Below, in pieces: positions 36,114 through 46,544 of a stretch of DNA of 64,000 nucleotides (the first letter of the stretch is position 1; every line of letters starts with the position of its first letter). This stretch comes from Thalassia testudinum. Its lineage: Eukaryota > Streptophyta > Magnoliopsida > Alismatales > Hydrocharitaceae. Where the stretch lies: NCBI GenBank assembly GCA_037157565.1, contig JAZHRO010000026.1, forward strand, positions 35,392,501 through 35,456,500, read 5' to 3'. The notes under the pieces are model-generated. The model was not told where the DNA came from, made no database searches, and was given only the letters and a program-made list of their open reading frames with translations. The translations under genes were made by a program, and so were the position numbers.

Positions 36114-36332
36114 CCTAATTGACTTGTTTCCTCTTTTATCTTTTTTCAGAATCAGGGGCTTTGAAGAGGGTGGATGGAGTTTACCTGCCCCTGGAGTGGC
36201 TGATGTGCAGCTGATCTTCCTCCAATGAGTCTCTAAAATAGATCAAAGTCAAAAGAAATAGAGCAAGTTAGTACCACATCAGATCTTGCAATCCCAAGAT
36301 CAAAGTTGCTCATTGCTCTCCGGGAACGGTGC
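36114..36332 (-). other. Leader and left part of the PBS of element D
   Basis: In sense direction the PBS reads as a diverged tRNA-Asp site, split by insertion B. TCTCCGGGAACGGTGC lies at 36317-36332, and the remaining CCA at 43777-43779 joins LTR D2. The leader contains a donor-like CAGGTAAAC on the minus strand, possibly the 5' splice site of a leader intron. Confidence 0.6.
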
Positions 36333-37852
36333 TAGTTGTGCGTGTTTCGCGTGTTAGAAATCGAGGTTAAAAGTAACCCATCGTCGTAGTTGCAAAACAC
36401 GTCGATCAGATAAAATTTATATTGAAACTCCAAGGGAGTCCCGGGTTGAACACAGGGAGGTGACATTTACTTTATTGAAAACTATGCTTCATTTCGTTTC
36501 TTTTTGGTATTTTAGGGTTTTGTTATTTTTTTGTATTTTTGAAATAAAAGAAAAAAAGCAAACGTATCACAAGATATAGATGTGGAACAAATATGATATA
36601 TATTACTTCCAATGTCAATTACAAGAAACTATGAAAGCATATAAAGAGAGGGAGGTGAGAGGAAATCTCCCAAATCGGCTGTTCAGCGAGACGACGGCGC
36701 CTGGTGGAAGCTCGGACGAAGGAGGTGAGGAGCAGGACAACGGAGGTGACATGCTGGAGGACATCAGGTTGAGGAAAGCTTCGGCGTAGCTCCGGAATGG
36801 AGGTGAGAAGACGGAGTTGATCTGCTACCGAAATGGAGGTGGGAGGATGGCTCCAAGCTGACCTATGAAGGGAGATGGGAAGTTGGAGGAGTATTTGGTG
36901 GGGCAGAGGTTTGCTACACTAATAGGCACCTTGGGAGCTTGAGAACAAGCTCTAATGGAGCATTGGTAGGCTTGCTAGAGCTTAGGAGTTGGTGGGAGTA
37001 GAGTAGGTAGAGATGGCTTGGAAGGGAGGGGGTGTAGGTCCTTTTATAGTGGAGAAGAAGAGGCAAAAATAGGTATGGGACCATTAGTGACATCCAGGCC
37101 ATCGCTAGAAACGTCGGTGTAGGCAACTCATGCCTGCTGGCACCCACAGCTAGCTTTGCTAGCATGCGATGAATTACCGACGGCTGTAAGTGTCACTGTA
37201 AGTCCAGCTCATGCGTCGCTGTAGTCCACCTCACGCTTCGTTGGCACCGCATTCATGCCTTGCCGCACGTGTGCGCCCATGCGCTGGCGCTGCGCTATGC
37301 GCATGTGCGCCTGCACGCCCGTGCGTGTACCAGCGCTGCTTCGCGCGTGCGGTGCTGCGCGCGTGTGCTGGCGGCCTAGGCTTCGCCACGTGGCGTAGTC
37401 TGGATCGTCCATCTTCTTCTTGTTATGGGGGCTGCTACAGAGGTCGAATTGAGTCTATTTTCGTGCCATTAGGCTGCGATCGTTGACCCAAATCCATCCG
37501 CACAATTAGATTTATCATTTGAAGCTCCAAATTATGTCTCCTAGTCCCTTGGCCGTTGATCTTCCTCGGACTGCATATGGTGCTACGGGACTCCGATCGA
37601 GGCAATTTCAGAGGCGTTGGACTTCGATCGTCATCTTGATCAAATCCGTACGGTCAAATCGTCAATCCAAGGATCCAAAATAAATATCCTTCTCTCCTAA
37701 CCACAAAAAGGATGCAATTAACCTAAATTATATACAACTACTCTAAATGCAGAATGATGCATGCTATGCAATATTTATAACATGAAATGCAAATCTAAGC
37801 CTAGGAACATGCATGAATAAGCATTTTACCCTTAATAAATGTGTTTACATCA
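36333..37852 (-). repeat. 3' LTR of element B
   Basis: Begins TAGTTGTGCG (TG decayed to TA) and ends TTTACATCA. It matches 42243-43771 throughout. It includes a TATA-like box (minus-strand CTATAAAAGG near 37037-37048), a GC-rich region rich in CpG and GCGC repeats (37200-37380) and a weak tRNA-Asp 5' match ATCGTCGTAGT (36380-36390). Confidence 0.87.
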
Positions 37853-39300
37853 TACCCCCATGCCTATCTTTTGCTAGTCCTTAGCAAAATTAAACTATAT
37901 GCTATGTATAAAGGCAGAATTAGGATTAGATTGCTTAAGCCTAAGTCGTTTATTAACAATAGAAAATTTCAACTAAGGTCCTAAACTACGAAAACTCAAC
38001 AGTACCCGGGTGTTTGCCAGAATGCAGACCGCCCAAGTTCTCGCCTTATTTGAGATGGGAAGATATATATATTTTTTTATTTTTCTTCTTTTCTAATTTC
38101 TTTATACTTTTGGAGTTTGAGAGTTCCGGTATAACTTTTTACGGCTACCTGACCCGCCCAAGACTCGAAAAGGACTCTAAGTACTAAGATCTTTGTGAAA
38201 AAGTGATAGACTCACAAAACGGCCGTTAAGACAAACTTTGGGTTTCTACGACGTTAGGTGACCTTTCCTAAAGGTTTATCTTTATGATCGGTAGCTTTCT
38301 CCCTACTTCTTTTATTTATGGGGTCAACACAAGGGTAAACTCAGTGTATATCTCCCCAGTTTATTCTACTTCCCCGCTTCTTCCTTAAGTGTTTTGGGAA
38401 TTATTATGCTTTTTTTTTTGTGAGCTGGGTTCTAGACAACCGGCCGATGAGCTATTACCACCGACAACTTGCTACCATACTTGTGCGGTGAAGTGTGGTT
38501 TTATTTATTTTTTTATTTTCTCCTTTTTCTTTCTTTTTTTTTCTTTTCTTTTTGAGTGTTTCTTTTTTTTTCTTTTCTTTTCTAAGTAGGTGGCTTCCTT
38601 AATCTAAGATTTACCTAAAGGAAGTACAACGAAAATGGTCTTGTGGCTGAGCCCTGGACAATCGGCCGATGAGCTGTTACCACCGACAACTTGTCAGCCA
38701 TACCACCCAAGTCGGTCCATTAGCTACCCAATTTCTGTAAAAATTACCGGAAAGTGAGTCAATGCAAAAAAAATGTGTGTAGATGCTTAGGCTTAAAGTC
38801 CCCCCAAATCAAAGGACACGTTGATAAGTCGCATACTTATCATCCCAAATTATTTACCAAATTTGAATAAATTTTAATTGGCGAGGACTCGAGACTAAAT
38901 CCACATTCAAGTGGACACCTAAGCTAATTAAGCCTGAAGACCTGAAGAGTCTAAGTGTTTAGGTCATCTCGTATCATTTCCTAAAGTTAATAACTTCCAA
39001 ATGCCTAAGTTCTCTTTTCCTAATTTCTTTCTTTTTTTATCTTTTTTCAAATTTTCATTTTTTTTAATTTTATAAGAAACTAAAAGAAATTCTACAGAGT
39101 TAACATAATGATTTTAGAAATCGATTATCCACCCCCCCATGCCTAAATGATGCAATGTCCTCATTGTAAAAGTAAAGATATGAAAAGGGCGGAGTAAACA
39201 GAATATCACCTGAGTGTCGTGAAAATCTGGTCAGCTCCGCAGAGAGAAGAGTGTATACATACACACTAAGTTTAAAGCCTTCAGCTAGGCATAACATACA
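37853..39300 (-). other. Post-pol region of element B
   Basis: Homologous to 2876-4230 and 26540-28135, with the same 'cccccatgcctatctttt' start and T-rich runs at 38500-38590 and 39020-39070. No open frame is conserved. Confidence 0.6.
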
Positions 39301-39559
39301 TACAAAGAGGAAATTGAGAATTCACAAGTGTGGGTCAGAATCAAGATCAAAAGGTTGATCTTAAAACCCACCTGCAGAAGATGTCCACAGATGTGGACGA
39401 GATTATGGTGCAGACACATGCCACAGGGTCTATTGGTTCTCCGGTTTTGGATGAAAATCACCCAGAACCGAAGGTTGTTGTGTTTGCGGGGCTGGGCCTA
39501 CGGTTTAGTAGTGTGCAACCCAAGACCAAAGTGTCGGACAACGAGGTAAAGATGATTCA

Positions 39560-40994
39560 ATAAGTGCGGTTTTCCACTTAACATCTAGCTCAAAAAAATA
39601 ATCAGTCATTTCGAGCTTGGATTGCACGTGAAAGATATCGTAAGGGTCCTAGTAGAAAGTAGGTGGTTTTAGGTCAATAGGTACCCTTAGATCCAAAATC
39701 AAACTTCCCTCAGAATTAGCCTCCCAAATCTTTATTTCAACAATTCTATCCTCCAACATCAAGGGCTCAAGCTTCGGGACCTCTAGCATATTATTCACCC
39801 CATATGATTCTCCCAAGTCCAGAAATCATGGCTGAATCAAGATTGACTTGGGCACAAAGATCTCAGAAGTCAGCTCTTCGGGGTGCAGATGAGGACTGGG
39901 GTCACTGATTGAATCATCAAGATTTGGATCCTCCAAGTTAACCCCAACCGAATCCAAATCGTCAATGAACGGGCTATCAAATGGTTCATCAGATTCCTCA
40001 TGCCCATTTGTCTCACTAAAATCATTTTCCTTATGTTCAAGTGAGACTTCACCTAAAGATTCTTCACCCTCAGAGTCAAAGAATTGATGATCCTCATTTA
40101 TATATGTCTCAAAATCATAAATCATTTCTTGATCCAAGGAGACATAATTTTCTTCATTTCCTGACTTGGGGATCTCGGGTGAATCAATCGGTTCATCCTC
40201 AAAGGGTTGCTCTAGACCAATCTGGTCATCTCCAATCTCTGAATATGTATCCCCCCCGACAGGCACCTGAGCAGGTTCAGACATTGCTCTCCTAAAGAGG
40301 GTTCATCTTGAGAATCATCCCAAGATTTGACTAGTGCAACCACAAATTTCATCCTCAACCTTGACAATTTCCCAAGAAGAAACTCACTCAGGTCCCTATC
40401 CCTAACACTTTGGAGCAAATCCAATAGAGAACTATTAAGTTCATCAATCATTTTGATCATAGGCTCCAGTGCTTCAGTGCATGGTGTTGGCTGGGCTTCT
40501 AAAGATTGTATGGTGTTCCTCAAATTAGCCAACACTCTATCTTGGATCTAGTTCACCTAAACTGACTGGTTCGATTCAGGTTTGGGTGGGTTTGGGTTGA
40601 ATCTAGGGGAGTCAAGATGTCGAGGTTCTTGGGTCCCTCCCTGAAAGTAGGTCATTCTAGGTTGTTCAAAGGATGGTGGAGACCTATATTCAGTGGAATA
40701 CTGGGGAGGGTAGGTGTTATAATCATGATATCCTTCTTGATTGTAGATCGGGTTGGTTTGGTCATCAAAGGATGGAGATCCATAATCATTATAGCTCTAG
40801 GAAGGATAATAATCATAGTCTTGTCGTCCAAGGTTAGGCCCTGGACACTGAGGTCCGAATTCATATCCCCAATCAAAGTCATCCCGGCTAGTGGATGGGT
40901 ACTTACAAGTCAAGTCAGGATAGTAATCATCTTGGGGATAAGTGGTGGTAGGAGGATAGGATGTGAAATGTGTGTAGGATGTGGAAGGGTACAT
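39560..40994 (-). pseudogene. Unrecognised open frame of element B (broken)
   Basis: ATG at 40994-40992 (MYPSTSYTHF), downstream of an acceptor-like TTGCAGGG. Roughly 480 codons: a Tyr/Pro/Asp-rich N terminus (TYPQDDYYPDL, NDYGSPSFDDQ), a helical middle (LANLRNTIQSLEAQP, SSLLDLLQSVRDRDLSEFL), then a strongly acidic part (QPFEDEPIDSPEIP, DEPFDSPFIDDLDS) and a basic/hydrophobic end. A frameshift lies at the 7-C run 40251-40257. Stops occur near 40800, 40550, 39827 and 39657. No zinc knuckle, protease, RT or integrase motif. It occupies the place of gag-pol. Family unknown. Confidence 0.55.
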
Positions 40995-41031
40995 GGTGAA
41001 GTAAGGAAGGAAATCAGAAGAGAAAGGAGCC

Positions 41032-42134
41032 CTGCAATACAAAAATACAAGCCTGTCCTTAGGTTGGGTAGCCTAAAGGTCTACAGAGTCTCAGAATCCG
41101 TCCTAAGATTATAGACGATTTACTCTACTTATGTCCAAGTAATCCAACTAGTTGAAGGAGGGACTGGGGAGAAAGTTCTTCCTCTAGCTTGCCCTCCGGT
41201 TCCTAGTGTACCCCTCAACTGCGGTCGTTTAATGCTACTCCCCTAGCCAGACATCAGATTGACTAGTATAAGTAGGTTAATCGTGAACAATCTCAATCTG
41301 GATCCCAACGAGCGAACCAGTCCCTAGGGCCAACGTCTAATCAATTTTAGTTAGGCTTGGGACAATGGTGCTTCAGGAATGTGATGGACCCTTTAGATGG
41401 GTTGTGCCATTAATGATCAGTTAAAATGTGTGTGCGTGCACAACTAGGGTTTTTAAACAAGGTTATTTGATGATGTGTCTTTTAGGATTTAACCTTGTTT
41501 AGTAGCTTTTAGGGTTTAATTCTTAGGTTGGTTCAATCAAGGTTTAGTAGAACACTCTAAGTTTTGAAAGCACGGGTGATGATATGTTCCTTTAAAAATA
41601 AAAAATAATGTGGAGTGTCTGGTTCAGCCCTAAGAATCAACCCTAAGTGGCAAGCTACTTGATGGATCAGTTTTAGATTGAGTGGTGCGGCCCACACAGC
41701 TCAATCAATTGGCCTATTGCACCACTTAGTTAAGGCACACAAGAATGCTTAACATATTCACATTTCTACTCACTTATGTGTATTTAGTTGAAGTGTACCG
41801 GGTCCACAGGCCAGATCCCGGTTAAGTGGTAGAATCGGAGTGATTATGTGCCTTAGGATAAGAAGTTGTGGGTGTTAAGTGTGCAGCTTTCAGAAAATCC
41901 CACAATTAGATAACACTTTTTTTTTTTATTTATGTCGATGGCGAGGTGAGTGGATGTGGAAAACAAACAACCAAATCTATCCTAGGGTTTATAAAAAGCA
42001 ACTAAGTTGATTTGGGTTTGAGTTATTAGGTTATGAAATGAAAACTAAGGTGGGGGTGGTGTGGGGACACTTACAAAACACTCTACCCGCACTTTACTCC
42101 GATCTATAGTACTTGGATCTCCATGCTAGGGTAC
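41032..42134 (-). other. Candidate leader intron of element B
   Basis: Sense strand: CTTGCAG then GTACCC at 42134, and TTTTTGTATTGCAG ending at 41032, 38 nt before the ORF start codon. The homologous leader of A has GCAA/GTACCT at 49580 and a TGTAG/GG acceptor at 48526, giving introns of about 1.1 kb in both. Only splice signals and position support this. Confidence 0.4.
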
Positions 42135-42221
42135 CTGCAAGACAGTAGATGAAAGACAAGTAGGGTTAGTGCTATGTAAATGCAAAGAAACACAATAAAA
42201 GATAAAGTAAATTCTGTTGCC

Positions 42222-42239
42222 TCCCTGGCAACGGCGCCA
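42222..42239 (-). other. Primer-binding site of element B (tRNA-Asp)
   Basis: TCCCTGGCAACGGCGCCA on the plus strand matches 17 of 18 nt of the tRNA-Asp 3' end including CCA. It is separated by AAA from the LTR. Confidence 0.85.
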
Positions 42240-42242
42240 AAA

Positions 42243-43771
42243 TGGTCGTGCGTGTTTCGCGTGTTAGAAATCGAGGTTACAAGTAACCCGTCGTCGTAGT
42301 TGCAAAACACGTCGATTAGATAAAATTTATACTGAAACTCCAAGGGAGTCCAGGGTCGAACACATGGAGATGACATTTACTTTATTGAAAACTACGCTTC
42401 GTTTCGTTTCTTTTTGGTATTTTAGGGTTTTGTTATTTTTTCATATTTTTGAAATAAAAGAAAACAAGCAAACGTATCACAAGATAGAGATGTGGAACAA
42501 ATATGATATATATTACTTCCAATGTCAATTACAAGAAACTATGAAAGCATATAAAGAGAGGGAGGTGAGAGGAAATCTCTCGAATCGGCTGTTCGGCAAG
42601 ACGACGGCGCCTAGCGGAAGCTCAGACAAAGGAGGTGAGGAGCGGGATGATGGAGGTGAGATGTTGGAGGACGTCGGGTTAAGGAAAGCTTCGGCGTAGC
42701 TCCAGAATGGAGGTGAGAAGACGGAGTTGATCTGCTATCGGAATGGAGGTGAGAGGACGGCTCCAAGGTGACCTATGAAGGGAGATGGGAAGTTGGAGGA
42801 GTATTTGGTGGGGCAGAGGTTCGCTACACTAATAGGCACCTTGGGAGCTTGAGAACAAGCTCTAATGCAGCGTTGGTAGGCTTGCTAGAGCTTGGGAGTA
42901 GGTGGGAGTAGAGTAGGAGAGATGGCTTGGAAGGGAGGGGGTGTAGGTCCTTTTATAGTGGAGGAGAAGAGGCAAAAATAGGTATGGGACCATTAGTGAC
43001 ATTCAGGCCATCGCTGGAAACGTTGGTGTAGGCAGCTCATGCCCACTGGCACCCACAGCTGGCTTTGCTGGCATGCGATGAATTACCGACGGCTGTAAGC
43101 ATCGCTGTAAGTCCAGCTCATGCGTCGCTGTAGTCCACCTCACGCTGCGCTGGCGACACACTCCTGCCTTGCCGCACGCGTCTGTGCACCCACGCGCTGG
43201 CGCTATGCTGTGCGCATGCGTGTGCGCGCCCGCGCGCGCACCTGCGCCGTTGCGCGGTTGCACGCATGCGGTGCTGCATGCGTGTGCTGGTGGCCTGGGC
43301 TTTGCCATGTGGCGCAGTATAGGCCGTCCATCTTCTTCTTGTTGTAGGGGCTGCTACAAAGGTCAGATTGAGTTGATTTTTGCACCGTTAGGATGCGATC
43401 GTCGACCCAAATCCATCCGCGTGGTCGGATTTATCATTTCAAGCTTTGAATTATGTCTCCTAGTCCCTTGGCAGTTCATCTTCCTTGGACTGCATATGGC
43501 ACTACGGGACTCCGATCGAGGCAATTTCAGAGGCGTTGGACTCCGATCGTCATCTTAATCAAATCCTTACAGTTAGATCATTAATCTGAAGCTCTGAAAT
43601 AAATATCCTTCTCTCCTAATCACAAAAAGGATGCAATTAACCTAAATTATATACAACTACTCTAAATGCAGAATGATGCATGCTATGCAATATTTATAAC
43701 ATGAAATACAAATCTATGCCTAGGAACATGCATGAATAGGCATTTTACCCTTAATAAATGTGTTTACATCA
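42243..43771 (-). repeat. 5' LTR of element B
   Basis: Copy of 36333-37852, starting TGGTCGTGCG and ending TTTACATCA, with a TATA-like box (minus-strand CTATAAAAGG near 42948-42958) and the tRNA-like GTCGTCGTAGT (42290-42300). Its divergence from the 3' LTR is clearly visible but modest. Confidence 0.87.
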
Positions 43772-44395
43772 TGCGCCAAAATGTTAGTCACTCTAAATCG
43801 GGTTTAAAAACCAATGCGTTGTAGTATAGTTTGAATTAGTGCGAAAACCAAATAAAATTTATAACTCGAATATTAGAAATGAAGTTCGTGGTTGAACACA
43901 GGCAGTAATTGGCAAAAATGTTTCTCAAGATTGCAATTCAAGTAAATATATGAGCAATATAACAAAATTCCAAACAGTAATGATAGATGAATGAAAGCGT
44001 ATGTCAAATAGTACAAAAAGAATGGGGTAAAATGATGATTTAAATCACCAATTACCCCTCACAATTATATCAAATAACTCAATAGTACTAAGCAATTAAA
44101 TTCCACGTAGTATAAGTGCACAGGGTACTTCAGACATCTGCTCAGCCAATCAGACAACTTAACTTGCTCGCTGCTTCTTCTTCTTCTTTTGTGAGGCTTC
44201 TCTCTTCTCCTTCTTCTCTATCTTTCTTCTCTTCTGCAGCTCCTCTTTCTTCTACATGTTCTCTCTGCTTTCCTTCTTCTTCTTCTTCTTCTGGCTGTGC
44301 CTTCTCTCTTCTTCTCTGGCTTTCTCTCCTTTCTCTTCATGCACAAGGGGAAGGGCTTCTTAAATGGCTAAGTGTCAGCCGTTGAATCACAGAGC

Positions 44396-44633
44396 AAAAC
44401 CCTTGCCCCTGGGTGCTTTCTCTCCTTCTTTCTTAAGGATTTGCCCTCCCAGGGCCTCAAGTTATCGGGTATTCAGGTAGAGCGCACTCGAGACTAGGCT
44501 CATCGGTAGTGGGTGGTGAGCGAGGTGTGAACAGGGCTTAGGCAGGCAATCGAATGCGCCAGACCTGCGGGTTAGGTGTCGCAAGTGAAGCGCAAGTGAG
44601 GGTGTAATGGGACCTCACCCCATGGTTGGAAGC
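44396..44633 (-). ncRNA. Candidate LTR-embedded Pol III transcript, copy D2
   Basis: Predicted start G at 44633 on the minus strand (GCTTCC, one change from GCCTCC), 30 nt from the TATA-like box. The first TTTT is at 44399-44396, giving about 238 nt. The GGGGTGAGGTCCC block is intact. Confidence 0.35.
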
Positions 44634-44655
44634 GATAAGCCCCAATCACAAAAAC

Positions 44656-44699
44656 AATTCATGCAGGTGTGGGCGCTCCTCAGCTTCCGAGGTGGGACT
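44656..44699 (-). promoter_or_regulatory. snRNA-type promoter (USE-like, 24 nt, TATA-like), copy D2
   Basis: Minus-strand AGTCCCACCTCG (44699-44688), 24 nt, CATGAATT (44663-44656). The TATA box is weaker than in C2. Confidence 0.45.
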
Positions 44700-46544
44700 A
44701 TCCCACCGCCTTCTTTCTGCGTGCAGCTACACTTGTTGCTTCTCGCAATTGCAGTCAAAGCCTAAGTCAAAGGGCCAAATTGGTCCCTTGGCTGTGATCC
44801 TGGAGACTCTTTGCCGTGCCTAGGACATCACCTGGGGCCTGCAGGTGCTGGAGCAAGGCTCCAAGCTTCACTCGAAGCTTCAGCAATGGCAACGGAGGAC
44901 CTACTACCTGAAAATCAGAATACGGCCTCTTAGCCTTGTTAAATAGGTTCAGGAGCTTCACCGTAGGATGGCAAGTACAGTGGTGGGTGCGACGTGGAGT
45001 GGGAATGGTTGTGGTGGTCGAATGGTGACAGAGTTGGTGGGCGGAGGTGGGTGTGTTCAGCAGAGGTTTGGGGGAGCAATCAACCTAACTAAGTTAGGGC
45101 TTTTTCTCTTGAGGTCAAAGCAGAGGTGTAGAGTGTGGAAGCGGTGGCCTAGGTGGTCTGTGGTGGCTGCTGGAGCTTGCCGATTGTACGCCGACGAGGT
45201 GGAAGATGAAGTCGCGGAGGGCGGTGTGGAAGTCAAAGCGAAGTGTCGGAGGTGTTGTCGTAACGTGGAGAAGCTGAGTTGATAGAGATAGGTAGCGGAC
45301 GACAGGGATCAGAGTTGGCGTTGGTTGCAGTATGGCCGGTACCATAGACAAAGATGACTTCGGTGGGGGTTGGACGACGAGGATGAAGGAGATAGGGACG
45401 TCGACCGGTATTGCACGATGCGGATGAAGGTGAGGGAGGCAAATCCGTGGCTGGTATTGTGAATAGATGAGGAATGAGGATGAAAGAGGTTGCCAGAGCT
45501 CAAGGATCCTTTCGGCTGGAAGAGGGAGGAGGAATATGGGGAGTTTCCAGCCAAAATTGAGCTAGAGAAGTTCGGCTTGATCTGAGGGTTCTTTTATAGA
45601 CCTCTGGAGGGAGTTTTGGGCTTCCCCAAGCTTAGAATGTTCACCGAAGATAGGAATTCCAAGATACCCTAATCTCTCATGAGTTTGCATGAGAGATTGG
45701 GAAGGTTTTAGAGCTTGGGATTTGGCTCAAAAGGAAGGGAATTCCTTAACGAACTTTCCTTTCAAATCTGAAAGGGATTCGTCAAGGAATCAACGGGAAC
45801 ATGCCATTTTAAGGTCGTCGAAGGTTGTAGGATTAGGATTCATGGAGATAGGGACCTTTTTGTGAAAGCTATGACAGAGATGAGAGGCTATCTGCAAGGA
45901 TTTTGAAAGTTAAGGCATATGTGTGAGATAAAAGAATCAAACAGGACCAAATTGCAAACTAGGTTGAAACAATCTCAGATTGGGTCCAAATTTTGGCACA
46001 AACCTAATTTGAACCTAAGGAATTCAATGGTGAAGTTATATTTTGGTTTTGACCTAGTTTGACTAGGTAATTTATGTAAAAACCTGAATTAGGGCAAATA
46101 TCAGTCTGAGACTCTGTTTTGGGTCAAGATGGGTTCCAATGGTCAAATTGAAGATACCAAACCCTAGAGAATATTTTTATATGATTTTTAGAGGATTTAT
46201 GTGAATTTTATCCTAACCAGAACCTCATTTAATTAAGTAGGTTTATTTTTAGGGTTTCGGAAGTCATTTAATTCTCAAAACACGTGAAAACCCTTTTCTG
46301 TCTGTTCTAACCCACTTGTTAGACTTTTAAGATCATTTGATTTTTATCTAACCTCTGAGAAAACTTGTGGTTATTTTGAATTCAAGATATGATTGTAAAA
46401 TTATAGTTTTAACCTTGTTTTACTGTATTTTTTATCAAAATGATTATGCAATGAATTAGGGCTCTCTGATGGTTATGTAGGAGCATTTATTAACTTAATT
46501 AGATCAAATTAAGTTAGTTATGGCTCATGATGGTATTCAAAATC

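Larger units (their letters stand above)
36333..43771 (-). mobile_element. Non-autonomous Athila-related element B
   Basis: LTRs of about 1.52 kb (36333-37852, 42243-43771) enclose a tRNA-Asp PBS (42222-42239), a leader homologous to that of A, an unrecognised open frame (39560-40994) and a post-pol region homologous to that of A. No protease, RT or integrase is present. Flanks GGTGC and TGCGC can be explained as a GGCGC duplication with one change on each side, at the GGCGCC of D's PBS. B would have depended on proteins of an Athila relative. Confidence 0.82.
23763..46539 (-). mobile_element. Athila-like element D with E and B inserted
   Basis: LTRs D1 (23763-26539) and D2 (43782-46539) belong to the same family as C1-C3. 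Between them, on the minus strand, are PBS remains, leader, a short gag start, RNase H, integrase and post-pol region. It interrupts A between gag and protease. The left flank GGCAC is not repeated at the right end, and A coding sequence appears to be missing there, so the insertion was followed by a deletion or formed by recombination. D has also lost everything from early gag to RNase H. Confidence 0.8.
43782..46539 (-). repeat. 5' LTR of element D (D2)
   Basis: Starts TGTTAGTCAC beside PBS remains and ends GGTATTCA, several bases shorter than D1 at that end. It contains a hairpin (AATCTCTCAT at 45671, ATGAGAGATT to 45698), a TATA-like box (minus-strand near 45588-45598), a USE/TATA unit (44656-44699), a CTT-rich tract (44165-44340) and CGTTGTAGTATAGT (43817-43830). 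The last is a perfect 14-nt match to nt 3-16 of tRNA-Asp as I recall it. Confidence 0.85.
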
